From the NCBI GenBank assembly GCA_014529385.2, contig CM043965.1, positions 59,118,933 through 59,182,932 of the forward strand: a stretch of 64,000 nt of DNA, read 5' to 3'. The notes beneath the pieces were generated by a model that was given only the letters and a program-made list of their open reading frames with translations, was not told where the DNA came from and did not search any database. This DNA is from Adiantum capillus-veneris (Eukaryota; Streptophyta; Polypodiopsida; Polypodiales; Pteridaceae). A program made the position numbers and the translations under genes. Shown piece after piece: positions 20,701-30,390 of the stretch (position 1 is the stretch's first letter; every line of letters starts with the position of its first letter).

Positions 20701-20946
20701 CCAGATAAAGCCACGACCTCGAGTCTACTATCGACGGCCGACACAGTGACGGATATGATGTATGATCTTTCATTACAGCCATCACCAAAGGTGTTACATC
20801 TCTTATACCAAAGAATTATGTTTTTGCCTAGCTTCCACATGCAAACATTCGAAGAAGCTTTCTACACCGGCTTTTTCACTCACGAAAGCAAAATATTCGG
20901 CCCAACCTTGACCATCGGCAACCTACGCTACGAATCACATTTGTAG
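17716..20946 (+). CDS. 3' ORF of E1: coiled-coil protein (1076 aa), separate from Gag-Pol
   Basis: The start MDSAKSS is shared with E2 (40603). A basic KRKRP near residue 12 could be a nuclear signal. Residues about 30-290 form a folded-looking region (SRPSGVDTRRVYELA, ITPQLIADALKLHNKG, YTTPPHAIATTITWAL) that resembles the 'putative plant transposon protein' domain seen in Athila-type 3' ORFs. An acidic/Lys-rich linker follows (about 290-560), then two long coiled coils (about 565-680 and 690-755), then a conserved C-terminal domain (about 815-1076). No signal peptide or transmembrane helix is visible, so it is not a classical envelope protein. A TAG replaces the CAA of E2 and removes eight C-terminal residues. 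Confidence 0.8.
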   Translation: MDSAKSSATKRKRPTIKDALAEAEPFDIPTETLKPTKTWMEEAVLEKEGIKIYQGTFRDPQGQSIDVPMIPRELVDYSRSENISRYLEKADLHRFFTSRPSGVDTRRVYELATSIQKDGKATLTAMDGETVEVHITPQLIADALKLHNKGSSVRERREAIEVYGSKKQNTTYGDMADQRAATLCRLYNQFFHVCSKRSQKYTTPPHAIATTITWALKSNVPKEVNYAQYIHEQVIAMHNQKPKYIGGGEILTRIAYEAIGARDQGPQIPSQNEWLREADEEEEQQEVSKRASTRARRKLEIVSEPEEAVDEPLKKKVKKKADPKQTKSQKAARMERLVEQFRAERALKGDFEEMWVPDPSKVGTSSARPHVDQYDQYIRAYEESEAILEQQPVEPYTEEEVQLLKAELQKDDKGKKKVDESTEPQEKDGQATKGKAKVTEDNQPSFIVVPSSKKMEIIVEETKIEIETEVMEKPEAGTKEKEIDPVQQKKDDYEDLVAIGYSEEEALEAVYGISLRKQDDRKGTKEKTKGTMESEEKMVEPKPLEVVAERTVKLTDEDEKDMHMVHELLSKIKERSRAKEVALETAKQKEAELQKKLENAMTESESHKASLYDAENERDGLILQLAEASREVTSSQEAKERIEDELEAAKDELIELRERVELQERTITRLRTTPRASRAGTEQEGALVPALEDQVRSLQRELRLEQVQRLHMEEGSLAAEERLTSENQTLRTENEALRKQLQDLQEQQRRETEPPQEEAGGAAIELPETGEATTIEDPAPVQEVASTSGISEEEEQRLQDQIEKSTEESAKAEMEWERRLLISIRLQGLDTKVLHEEWMQPSLPFPLMKFEVIKTKKRIEEEQYVALYEGDITKDEQSKKIVDSQPRWRKGWLNKYPAYLIYLVEAPKEIREDATFCLVPRVRSWKEHGRIAEKKPNWLNYPRMPGPKEGERIGKAYMVKTLTGTIKLLTGSPDLSCQMLKKICRTLLACIEVFAPDKATTSSLLSTADTVTDMMYDLSLQPSPKVLHLLYQRIMFLPSFHMQTFEEAFYTGFFTHESKIFGPTLTIGNLRYESHL

Positions 20947-20986
20947 ATGCTCAAGACGACAGGACTCTATTGACCAAGCCTAAAAG

Positions 20987-21022
20987 TCATGTCAGGGACG
21001 ACATGAACGCGGAGGGGGGGAG
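20987..21022 (+). other. hairpin plus polypurine tract of E1
   Basis: An inverted repeat TCATGTC/GACATGA with a 6-nt loop (20987-21006) is followed by a G-rich purine tract (GGAGGGGGGGAG, 21011-21022) directly abutting the 3' LTR. Both parts are conserved in E2. Confidence 0.75.
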
Positions 21023-21962
21023 TGTTGAGCCAGCAGAGGATCACACCCACATTTTTGCTCACACCCATCATTTTGTAACCATTGATTGTAATAAATGTCT
21101 TTCCGACATTAATTTTGATTTGAGCCATTCATTAAGTAACGGGACTCAATTGAGTTTCCAGCCTGTAATCCCGACGTAATTTCACCTGCTGATGTAGATA
21201 ATTAGAGATGTTCTCACCTCCAAGGCTGAGGTATATAAGCCAAAGTTTTGTAACCTAAAGGGGGCAGATTATTAATCAAAGGGAGTTTTTGAGCGCCGTG
21301 ACTGTGTCTGAGAGAGAGTGAGAGAGAGAGAGAGAGTCTTATCTACTTGCTACGCGAGCTACGGAGCCGCCATTGGAGAAGTGACACCGCCATTGTGTTA
21401 GCAACGGCGAGAGCTACGCACAGATACCAAGAGTGCGCGTTATCGGCTTCTATGTGTGGTAAGTTCCTACGAGCTTCGGTGTGAGTTTTCTTCCAACTCG
21501 TGTGTCGGAATAGAGCGTGCAGCATATCTATAGAACCCCAATGAGTAGAGCTACACATTAGTACCATCGGGGTCAAGTTTCGGTCACCTGTATTTTTCGG
21601 CCTGTCTTCATACGCGTTTACCGCACGGAGTGGTTATAGGTTGATTTTGCAGTTCAAGTCTTTAGGGTGTTGTTCTTACCTAGTGTATAGACTTCCCCTT
21701 GAGTTTGAGATCGATTCAATGATTCTAGATCCTGTTTCGTATAGCATTCGTTCGTAGTACGGATTTCAGTCACTTGCGTATTTTAGAACTTAGATTTGAT
21801 TTCCTTAGTAGTGATTGTCATTAGAAGGTCGAGTAGGTGATTTGACACCCACCTAGTTGTTTCCATGCGCCTGCGGGTCAAGCTTCGTCCTCGTCTGACA
21901 AATTCTGTTGTTGGTTGAGTTCTCGCTATTTAGCTTCCGCTAGCCGCGTAACCGCCTTAACA
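21023..21962 (+). repeat. 3' LTR of E1
   Basis: The 940-bp copy differs from the 5' LTR at six positions by my count and has a slightly shorter GA run. TATA box at 21232-21239; palindrome core TCATACGCGT at 21608-21617. It ends TTAACA and is followed by the AGCCT duplication. Confidence 0.9.
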
Positions 21963-21967
21963 AGCCT
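21963..21967. repeat. target-site duplication of E1, right copy (AGCCT)
   Basis: Matches 2948-2952 exactly. Confidence 0.9.
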
Positions 21968-22032
21968 TTCAACTTGGTTTGCCAAGTGTGAAAGCCCTCC
22001 CCAATAAATTTCCTAAGTCCTTTCTCCTCCAT
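21963..22032 (-). pseudogene. gag: 5' end of element A gag
   Basis: The start ATG (minus strand) is at 22032. The short reading contains the copia Gag entry motif FIGEGFHTWQTKLKG, in which the Trp is the usual anchor residue, and runs to the AGCCT duplication. The frame resumes without loss at 2947, on the other side of E1. This places E1 24 codons into the gene. Confidence 0.75.
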
Positions 22033-22173
22033 TGCGCTAATAGAGGGGTCTTAGCTTAGGACACTCTCCTAGCCAGTTTCTACCTCTTTACACAAGCACG
22101 GCCAAAAAATCATCCCGACTATGATATTCATTGCAAAGATTGTTGTGCTTGCTTGCAAAGTTTTTTGGATTTA

Positions 22174-22226
<53 letters not shown>

Positions 22227-22704
22227 TTTTCCCTTGTTTTTGTGAAGTACCTCTTCACCATCGGTGAAGGCACGCTTCACACTCTTTGGCTGCTTTATCT
22301 CTACCTTCCACTTGGAGCTCTTAAGCTCTTGAAGCTCTTAAAACCATCTTGACACTGTTGGATTAGGGTCTCTGTTGGTTCTACGCAGCTGCAAGTGGGA
22401 ACCCTCTTCTGATGGGGCTGAAGGCAGCAAGCTTTGAAGCCTTGAGGCAGTAAGCTCATGGGAGCAAGCCCTTATGCAAGGTGCTTAAGTCTTGAGATTT
22501 GAGAAGCGAGGCTCGAGACCTAGCTCGTGGGGCTGCCCCACAGCGAACCTGAAATTGTCCCATTTGATGGAGTTGAAATTGGCTATCGTGTTCAATTTTT
22601 GCACCAAAAGGGATTCAAACAAGCCCGACCCCGACATGTGAACAGCAACCAGTGGATCCACCTATGACTTTTAACCCAAGTTAATTACGATGCTTCACGT
22701 CTGT
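22033..22704 (-). other. leader of element A, proximal part
   Basis: Non-coding sequence between the gag start and the insertion point of G. It holds a pure GA microsatellite (22177-22224) and a short perfect hairpin, GTGGGG-CTG-CCCCAC, near 22526-22540. The leader continues at 47741-48338 on the far side of G. No gene is visible. Confidence 0.5.
22177..22224. repeat. (GA)24 microsatellite
   Basis: Uninterrupted GA dinucleotide run of 48 bp in the element A leader. Confidence 0.9.
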
Positions 22705-24187
22705 TGTAACATTTAATGGCCTAAAAACTTGTGTGTAGCGGAAATTAGCATGAACATAGTGGGCATTTCATTAGAATAGATTCCTAATGAGAATTACAAG
22801 AGTGCTTGGGTGGAGAGAGCAACAAAAAGCATAACACGTAGTTTCAAAAGAGAGAGAAATTAAGCTATTGACAACAGTTGAGGACCGGATTTGCATGGAG
22901 CCGGTCCCCCCTCCAAAAGGCTTTGTATTATGGTTTCTCCCATCAAGAGAGACATTGTACAATACAATTCTTTGTGTTCCTTCAAGACTAGCTAGTGCAA
23001 TGAAGATGAATTCATGTACTAAGAAAAACACTTAGCAAACACAACATCAATTATCCCCGGTCTCAGACCCAAGACCTTACACACCTTCGAAGATGGTGAG
23101 AGCTAGCAGGGTATGAGAGTAGATTGAGAGGAAGAAGGAGTATCTTACGAGAATGATGTACATCTCCTCACATAATCACTCATATTAGCATAGCTTAGCT
23201 TAGTAATTAGCATGGTAGAGGAGATGAGCATGCATTGAAGCTTGGCTCTTGGTTGGATTTGCATCCACATGCCAAGAGTGTGTCGATGTAGGCTTCTATC
23301 TCACAAGCTTGGAGTAGGAGATGAGCTCTCCATTAAAGCTTGGGAAGAGATAGTCTTTTTCTTGCTTCTCATATAGACTGTGTGAGAGTGTGTGTGTGAT
23401 AATGCCTTGCCAAAAATCAGTCCCCCTCTCTCTCTTGGGCGAGCCCTCTTGCTAATTGCTCTTGCTATCCTCCCATTGGACCTCCCCAGGGCTAGCCAAT
23501 GACTATTAAGAAGCATAAGTGATAGCCTTCTAACATGTGTCCCCCTTTCCCCTTTTGTGAGAGCTTTCGGTAATTTAATAATTCAACTAAACTCTCATTG
23601 GACCCCTTTTCCTCCTGGCCAATAGGAATCAGGCAAGCCATTGGGCTGCTAAATGCTCATTGGACCCCTTGGGAGATTGTCCAATAGTCTTCTAGAGGAC
23701 TTGATTCTCATTGGTTCTTTTATTAAGTGTTTCTGGCCTAGGGAGCTGACATGTGTCCCTCATTCCCTTTGTGTAAAGAGAGATTGTGTGTGTGTGTGTG
23801 TGTGTGTGGCTTTCTCTCTCATCCCCTACATGCTAGGCTCGCCCCCTCCTATGTAGGGATGTGCAAAGACTTTTTTGGACACACACAAAGCATCCAATTC
23901 CCCTATGGTTGACCTTTGGACACAACCTTTGAATTTTGGAACCTTAGCATTTTGGAAGTCTTAATGGGCTGAACCTTAGGGTCTTTTTAGCCCATAGTTG
24001 CACATGGCTCTTTTGCAGATGGCCCCCACTTTGGATCCCTATTTTCCCTCCTTTGGATCCCTACTATAGCCGGTCTGCTAGCTTAACCAATATTCTAGCT
24101 TTTTCTCCCCTGGCACTTCCCCATATTAAATGATCAGTTTAACATGAGAAAATCATTTAGGAGAATTAGATATTGATTATTATGACA
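22705..24187 (-). repeat. 3' LTR of element G
   Basis: 1483 bp, collinear with 46153-47740 except that about 105 bp present in the other copy (about 47202-47305) is missing here. Contains a (GT)n run near 23788-23808 and several ATTGG/CCAAT pairs between 23470 and 23730. Confidence 0.85.
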
Positions 24188-24200
24188 TTACCTCTCTCTT
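24188..24200 (-). other. polypurine tract of element G
   Basis: Minus-strand AAGAGAGAGGTAA directly precedes the TGTCATAA start of the 3' LTR. Confidence 0.65.
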
Positions 24201-24542
24201 GAAATCATAGTCGTCCTTGACTATGGTGTAGAGAAGATAAAGCATATTCATGAGTCCTTTTCTTAGCGGGTAGAGGATCCCTATGTTACCCTATGACATC
24301 ATTCCACAATGGATGACTAGTCCATTTGGCGCTTGAGAGTCTGAGGCTGCCGCAAGCATGTCTGCACATTAGTCCTATCAATCTTCCATAGTAGAGTGAC
24401 AAGCTCTACTTGGTGTTTGGGAGACGTCGTCTCTGCAAACTTGATCTAAGTATGCATACTACTTCATTTTTGTGCACAATAAAGAAAAAGAGAGTCTTAT
24501 AAGACAAAAACTTTGTTCATTTTTAACATTTTGTACATTTGC
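24201..24542 (-). other. element G 3' untranslated region
   Basis: About 340 bp between the end of the polyprotein and the purine tract. No ORF or structured repeat was seen. Confidence 0.5.
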
Positions 24543-26700
24543 TTACTCTTGGGAAGCATTGTAAGCGTTGACAAGGTTTAGGTTATCCTTTAATTGTATG
24601 CCTTGCATCCATCTAGCATCTTCAAAAGGATAATTCTTAAACTTAATAAGATATCGTCGGATAGTCTTACCGCCTCTTAATACCTTGTCTTCATGTTGGA
24701 GAATGGACTCCGGCTGCAGCACCTCCTCTTGGTCCTCGATCTCCGGTGGGTCTTCAATAGTTGGTTCTTGAGGTGGCTCTCCTTTGTAAGGCTTTAATAG
24801 GCTCACATGGAAAGCATTGTGTATGAGCCAATGATTGGGCAACTTGAGTTGATAGGCCATCTCATTGATTGGCCTAAGAATCTGGAAGGGACCATAGTAC
24901 CTTTTTGCTAGTTTAGCATAGTACTTTTGGTGTCTCGTAGGATTCTTGCTCGTCGTGTGTCTTAATCGATCCTTGGGAAACTTTAATAAGACCCAATTAT
25001 TTTCTTTAAAGGCTTGGGCTCTTCTGTGCTTGTCAGCAGCACCCTTTTGCCTTTGCTGTGAGATAGAGATAGCATCCTTAATCTTTTGAAAAGATTCTTG
25101 TAGGCCTCGGCTGTACTCATCTGCAGTGAAGATCTTCCCATGTACCTTAAGTAGCAAGGGACTTTTTGATCTTCCCTCAATTACCTCGAAAGGTGCTTTT
25201 CCCGTGGAAGTATGTACAGTGTTATTGTAAGCATACTCCACTAAGGGTAAGTACTTCTCCCATTGGGATCTTTGATCTACTTCCGTTACATAGGCTTTTA
25301 GTAGATCGAGAATTGTTAGGTTAGCTATTTCACTTTGGCCATCCGTTTGTGGATGATAGGACGAAGAGAAGTTTAGCCTTGTCCCTAAATTCTCAAAGAG
25401 ACCCTTCCAGAAATTACTTGTCATTCTAGGATCTCTATCCGACACTATGGACATTGGCAAGCCATGGTACTTGAAAATTTGTGAAATGAAGAGGGTTGTC
25501 ATTTGATGGGTTTTGATAGTCTTTTTGACAGGTATAAAATGAGCTTGTTTACTGAACCTATCTACTATCGTCCATATTCTCGTATTCCCATGGATAGACT
25601 TAGGCAATCCAAAGATAAAATCCATGGATATGCTCTCCCATGGTGAATTAGGGATTGGCAAGGGTTGAAGCAATCCAAGTTGCTTCCCTCTATCAAATTT
25701 TGTCTTTTGGCATACCACACATTTAGAAACATACTCTTGTATGTTCACTTTCATGGTAGGCCAATAGAAATATGTTTCAATTCCCTTTAAGGTAGACTGA
25801 ATCTCTCTATGCCCCGCATAAGGTGGAGCATGTGATTCATACATTACTTTCTCACATAGTGAGTTAGTAACACATAGTCTATTGCCGTAGAGAAGATAAC
25901 CATCTTGTAAAGTAAATGGTTCTTCTTTCTTCCCTAATGCAAGGGCTGAAATCACATCTCTAAAATCGGGATCAATAGCATACTCATCTATCATTGAAGA
26001 TAGATCATTGTGAGTTGCTATGGAAACCGCATTCACTCTCGGCCGTCTTGAGAGTGCATCAGCTACTTGATTATGCTTGCTAGCAATGTGAGCAATATGA
26101 AAATTAAATTGCGAAAGGAAATTTGCCCACCTCATTTGTTTGTCGGAGAGCTTGGTCTGCGTCATGAAGTACTTAAGACTTTGGTGATCCGTTTGCAAAA
26201 TGAAAGGAGTCCCCAATATATAGTGCTTCCATGAGTCTAAGGCATGTAGAACTGTAAGGAGTTCCTTTTCATATATGCCTAGAGCTTGCTCAACAGGGTC
26301 GAGCCTTCGACTCTCATAGCCTATGGTGTGCCCTTCTTGGAGAAAAACAGCTCCAAGGCAATCACCACAAGCATCACATTGGACCTCAAATGGTTTTGAG
26401 AGATTCGGTAGTGTAAGCACAGGTTGAGAGATAAGCTTTTCTTTAAGCTTTTCAAAAGCATTGTTCTCCTTAGTAGACCATGTATACCTAACGCTTTTCT
26501 TTGTTAGGTCATGTAATGGTCCCGCAATTTGTGAGAACTTTTCTATGAAGCGTCTATAGTATGCACACATACCTATAAAGCTTCTTAGTTCATGAAGATT
26601 CCTTGGTTTAGGCCATCCTTTTATTACCTCTAACTTTGATGGATCCATTTGGATGCCATCTTGAGAGATAATGTGACCTAAATGTGCCATCATTACCTCG
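24543..26700 (-). pseudogene. RNase H, integrase and chromodomain of element G
   Basis: Reading begins in the RT connection (HLGHIISQDGIQMDPSK, YYRRFIEKF). RNase H has FEVQCDACGDCLGAV, ELLTVLHAL and LQTDHQSLKY, closing at VADALSRR. The H2C2 domain (ESHAPPYAGHRE..YFYWP..C.VCQ) appears once. The integrase core keeps the triad: Asp in SMDFIFGLP, Asp in SDRDPR and Glu in DGQSEIAN. The C-terminal GPF-like segment is followed by a chromodomain-like stretch (HEDKVLRGGKTIRRYLIKFKNYP..DARW), which in chromoviruses directs integration to marked chromatin. This 3' half is open for about 700 codons, so it decayed little after the RT core was lost. Confidence 0.85.
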
Positions 26701-27207
26701 TTTAGGAGGTAGCTCACAAGGGATGTCGTCAATAAAAACATCTTGAAACCCCTTGAGAAAATTGGATAACTCTAATTCCTTTTGGTTGCTTTTATTTTCT
26801 TTTGCTAAAGCATTAGGTTCATTTTGAGAATCTTTAACAAAAATCATGTACACGGAAATAGAGCTCTTTATTGACTTGTTGAAAGCTGGTGTATGTACAA
26901 TGGGAATAGTGTTACCCATTTCCTTAGCATCTATATACATGTCTTTTTCCCTAAACTTAAAGGAGATTCTCCTTTCAGGGAATTTAACATTGGTAGCCAG
27001 GCGATCAAACCATGGTGCCCCTAGGATTACATCCTCATGCTTGAGAGGAGAGATAAAAAAGTCCTCTTTGTCCACATAGCTTTGGACACAAAGCCTCAAT
27101 TTCCCGATTAAGGGAGTGACTGAAGCTTCTTGCCCCTTGAAAGCACTGTCTGCGGGTAGGACATCTCCCATCTCGTAAGCTTGTATGCCTAGCTTGGTGG
27201 CCAACTA
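26690..27207 (-). pseudogene. Protease and N-terminal RT remnant of element G, RT core deleted
   Basis: The retropepsin signature reads FDPGSTHNFIS (usual DSGS changed to DPGS) and an in-frame TAG follows at about 27205-27207. The protease then continues (ILGAPWFDRL as the second signature). The RT N-terminus reaches the conserved CELPPKRG at about 26700, then jumps out of frame into the connection domain at HLGHIISQDG. The fingers and palm, including the YxDD catalytic pair, are missing. Several hundred bases must have been deleted. Confidence 0.75.
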
Positions 27208-28018
27208 TATAGATATAAAATTGTGAGTAGAACCAGGGTCAAAGAGAATAAAAGCATCATGTTCTCTTACCTTTCCCCAAGCATGGCATAGAGGAGATCC
27301 TTTGTGATGAGTTTGTTGAGTCTCCTCCTCTTGGATTTCAACCAAGGAAGCTCTAGGAGGATCTTGGTGGTTGTTCTTTTGGGGACAAGCGCGGTACGCA
27401 TGCCCTTGTTCGCCGCACTTGAAACACCAGTTATCCTTGCGATAACACTCAAGCTCTTCAAGAGAGAGTTTGTTTTTACCTTTGTAAACTCCCTTCTCTT
27501 TAGCTTTGTTGGAGTTGCCCTTAGGAGACTTTTGGACATTGTCCTTCCCCTTAGGCTCGTTGGAACCCTTTTTTTCCGTGGGCTTATTATTTCTTTTAGT
27601 CCCCGTTTGGAAATTGATTCGAGAGGCCACCATAGTATGGTGTATTACCGCCGATATGGTACGTGGCCTTTGGGAGTTGACATACTCCGCCATTTCTTCG
27701 GTTAAGCCCGCACAAAATTATTTCTTTTGCTCTCCAAAATCCAACTTTTTGAAGACAGTGGCTTTGAGTTGTAGGTCCCAAAACTTGTCTACATATTTGT
27801 GGATGGATTCATTGGGAGAGAGCTTTAAGCTTCGCCATTCGGTGAGTACTTTGTCTTTGGCATCGGTGGCCAAAAACTGCTTCATAATGGAAGCTCTTAA
27901 AGCTTTCCATGTTCGTGGAGCTTCACCGTTGGCTGGTAGGCTAGACCACCATTGCCTGGCGGACTTTTGAAAGTGCATAGCTACATTGCGTAGCTTAGAG
28001 GACTCCGTGAAGTCCTCA
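27208..28018 (-). pseudogene. gag: Gag C-terminal half of element G
   Basis: The Retrotrans_gag core includes MHFQKSARQWWSSLP, W..LR..I...F and ESIHKYVDKFWDLQLKA. A TAA at 27718-27720 interrupts the frame before AEYVNSQRPR. A Lys-rich linker leads to one zinc knuckle, CFKCGEQGHAYRAC (CX2CX4HX4C). The protein starts on the other side of E2 (45750), and the reading frame is continuous across the TCTCC duplication. Confidence 0.8.
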
Positions 28019-28023
28019 TCTCC
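28019..28023. repeat. target-site duplication of E2, left copy (TCTCC)
   Basis: TCTCC precedes the TGTTGAG start of E2 and recurs at 44896-44900 directly after its TTAACA end. Confidence 0.9.
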
Positions 28024-28308
28024 TGTTGAGCCAGCAGAGGATCACACCCACATTTTTGCTCACACTCAACATTTTGTAACCATTGATTGTAATAAATGTC
28101 TTTCCGACATTAATTTTGATTTGAGCCATTCATTAAGTAACGGGACTCAATTGAGTTTCCAGCTTGTAATCCCGAAGTAATTTCACTTGCTGATGTAATT
28201 AGTTAGAGATGTTCTCACCTCCAAGGCTGAGGTATATAAGCCAAAGTTTTTGTAACCTAAAGATTCAGATTATTAATCAAAGTGAGTTTTTGAGCGCCGT
28301 GACTGTGT

Positions 28309-28351
<43 letters not shown>

Positions 28352-28976
28352 TTATCTACTTGCTACGCGAGCTACGGAGCCGCCATTGGAGAAGCAGCAC
28401 CGCCATTGTGTTAGCAACGGCGAGAGCTACGCACAGATACCAAGAGTGCGCGCTATCGGCTTCTATGTGTGGTAAGTTCCTACGAGCTTCGGTGTGAGTT
28501 TTCTTCCAACTCGTGTGTCGGAATTGAGCGTGCAGCATATCTATAGAACCACAACGAGTAGAGCTACACATTAGTACCATCGGGGTCAAGTTTCGGTCAC
28601 CTTTTATATTTCAGCCTGTCTTCATACGCGTTTACCGCACAGAGTGGTTATAGGTTGAGTTTGCAGTTCAAGTCTTTAGGGTATTGTTCTTACCTAGTGT
28701 ATAGACTTCCCCTTGAGTTTGAGATCGATTCAATGATTCTAGATCCTGTTTCGTATAGCATTCGTTCATAGTACAGATTTCAGTCACTTGCGTATTTTAG
28801 AACTTAGATTTGATTTCCTTAGTAGTGATTGTCATTAGAAGGTCGAGTAGGTGATTTGACACCCACCTAGTTGTTTCCATGCGCCTGCGGGTCAAGCTCC
28901 GTCCTCGTCTGACAAATTCTGTTGTTGGTTGAGTTCTTGTTATTTAGCTTCCGCTAGCGGCGTAACCGCCTTAACA
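28024..28976 (+). repeat. 5' LTR of E2
   Basis: TGTTGAG..TTAACA. TATA box 28232-28239; uninterrupted (GA)n 28311-28349; palindrome core TCATACGCGT 28622-28631. It shares subfamily-specific differences with the E2 3' LTR (for example CACTCAACA for CACCCATCA of E1), so E1 and E2 are sister insertions and not recent copies of each other. Confidence 0.9.
28232..28239 (+). promoter_or_regulatory. LTR TATA box (E2 5' LTR)
   Basis: TATATAAG in the same context as in the E1 LTRs. Confidence 0.6.
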
Positions 28977-28978
28977 TT

Positions 28979-28996
28979 TGGCGCCGCTGCCGGGGA
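28979..28996 (+). other. primer-binding site, tRNA-Asp (one mismatch)
   Basis: TGGCGCCGCTGCCGGGGA: identical to the E1 site except T to C at position 9. Confidence 0.8.
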
Positions 28997-30390
28997 CGAG
29001 AGCCCTAAGTAGGTTACCTTAGACTAATCCTACGAGGTGAGTCGTATAAACTACTTTGTATACTTTAGTTAGAAAAGATCTAGGAGTGGTGGACTCCGAA
29101 GATCTCGAGAGATACTAGGAAGTGGGGTATTCCTGGGTCTTCCGTGTTGACATTATTTTTAGTTTAGCTTAGATTTGTTTGTTGTTTTGTTGGTGTTAAG
29201 TAGTTGTTGATAGAAGAAGAATTTGCTAGTCCGTGAGTGACAATGGATCTCTTTAAAATCACAATTACCAAACCCATTTTATGATTAGGAATAGCTTAGG
29301 TAGGACTTCATTTGATCCTGTTCTAGAGCTAGTAATCATTGGAGTATTTGCTTGATATAGTTGATTGCATGTTAGATCACTAAACCGTCGAGTTAGTAGT
29401 GAAACTTGCAATAAACAAAAGTCAGAGAAATTTTATGTGTATCTGGGAGTTGCTGAGCACTTGAGAAAGCTTTAGGAAGGATTCTGTGTCAACAAAACTG
29501 GAAATCTGCAACTTTAGACATCTTGTCTAAATGACCAAACAGAGACCAAAACAGAAATTTTGACTTTACCAGAGTGTTCAAAAGGGGGGTTATACCCTAA
29601 TTTCAACTTAAAACAAGAGCATTAACACTCAAAGAAACCCAAAAAGACAAGTCGGAGTCCAAGAAACGCAAAGAATAGGAGATTTTGGATTCAGATCTTG
29701 TTTTTACATTCAAACCTGACAAAAACACTTGAAACTCAATTATAAACATTGGAGAAGGCTTAAAACCAAGAATAGTCAAAATCTGGGACAAAAGACATCA
29801 TACGCGTATAATGTCTTTTAGCACATCCACTGCTTATTTTTTATATCTGACCTGACAAGATTGTTACAAACACTGTAGAAAGCATAAATATCAAGTCTTG
29901 ACCCAAATGGATGAAAAAGACATCATACGCGTATGATGTCTTTTACCTAATTTTGGACATATTTTGATACTTTGCCAACACAGATCCATTGTAATAGCTG
30001 TCTAGAGGTTATATTTCAAGTTTCATCCCATTTGGATCACAATTGACCCAAAACAAGTCAAAAGCGGAAAATTGCCAAGAAAAGCCTAAATTAGCCATAA
30101 CTTGCTCAAACAGAGTTCAAACTGAATTTTGTGAGTGGACAGAGCATAAGGGAGCTACTGAGAGTGAGCATAACCAAAATAGTCCAAATCTGTGAAAAAA
30201 GACATCATACGCGTATAATGTATTTTTCAGCATAACTGCAACAAAATTCTCACTTGATGAAACAGAAGTTGTCCAACTGACAAGATTAAACAATTGACCA
30301 AGTATCAATCAGTTTGGATCAATTCTGACCACAAAAACTTGGGAAAACAAATTGCCGAGACGGAAAAGTTAAAGTCCTTTAGGGGAATTG
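28997..30390 (+). other. E2 5' leader with three palindromes and one collapsed copy
   Basis: Copies lie at 29918-29941 (perfect), 29793-29816 (one mismatch) and 30200-30223 (two mismatches). At 29516-29528 the first copy has collapsed to AGACATCTTGTCT, having lost its centre. Positions correspond one-to-one with E1. An in-frame stop precedes the polyprotein ATG. Confidence 0.8.

Larger units (their letters stand above)
2953..21962 (+). mobile_element. E1: giant Ty3-type (Tat/Athila-like) retrotransposon, copy 1
   Basis: The 19,010-bp element has 943/940-bp LTRs (TGTTGAG..TTAACA), a tRNA-Asp primer site, a purine tract and 5-bp target duplications. The order inside is leader with palindromes, Gag, protease, RT, RNase H, doubled H2C2 module, integrase, second protease-like domain, W-basic repeats, a 3' non-coding region with palindromes, and a coiled-coil ORF. 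By eye its LTRs differ at six positions plus one GA repeat unit, so the insertion is young. The coding region nevertheless holds about ten frameshifts or stops, so it is not autonomous. It lies within the gag of element A, in opposite orientation. Confidence 0.9.

Noticed and set aside
17716-20946. 3' ORF as an envelope gene
   Set aside because: No signal peptide, hydrophobic fusion segment or transmembrane helix is visible; it is a soluble-looking coiled-coil protein.
27304-27970. plus-strand ORFs of 133 and 154 aa
   Set aside because: They are antisense shadows of the element G gag, whose zinc knuckle and core are on the minus strand.
28024-28976. E1 and E2 as a segmental duplication of one insertion
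   Set aside because: Each has its own target duplication (AGCCT or TCTCC) and LTR variants shared within but not between the copies, so they are independent insertions.
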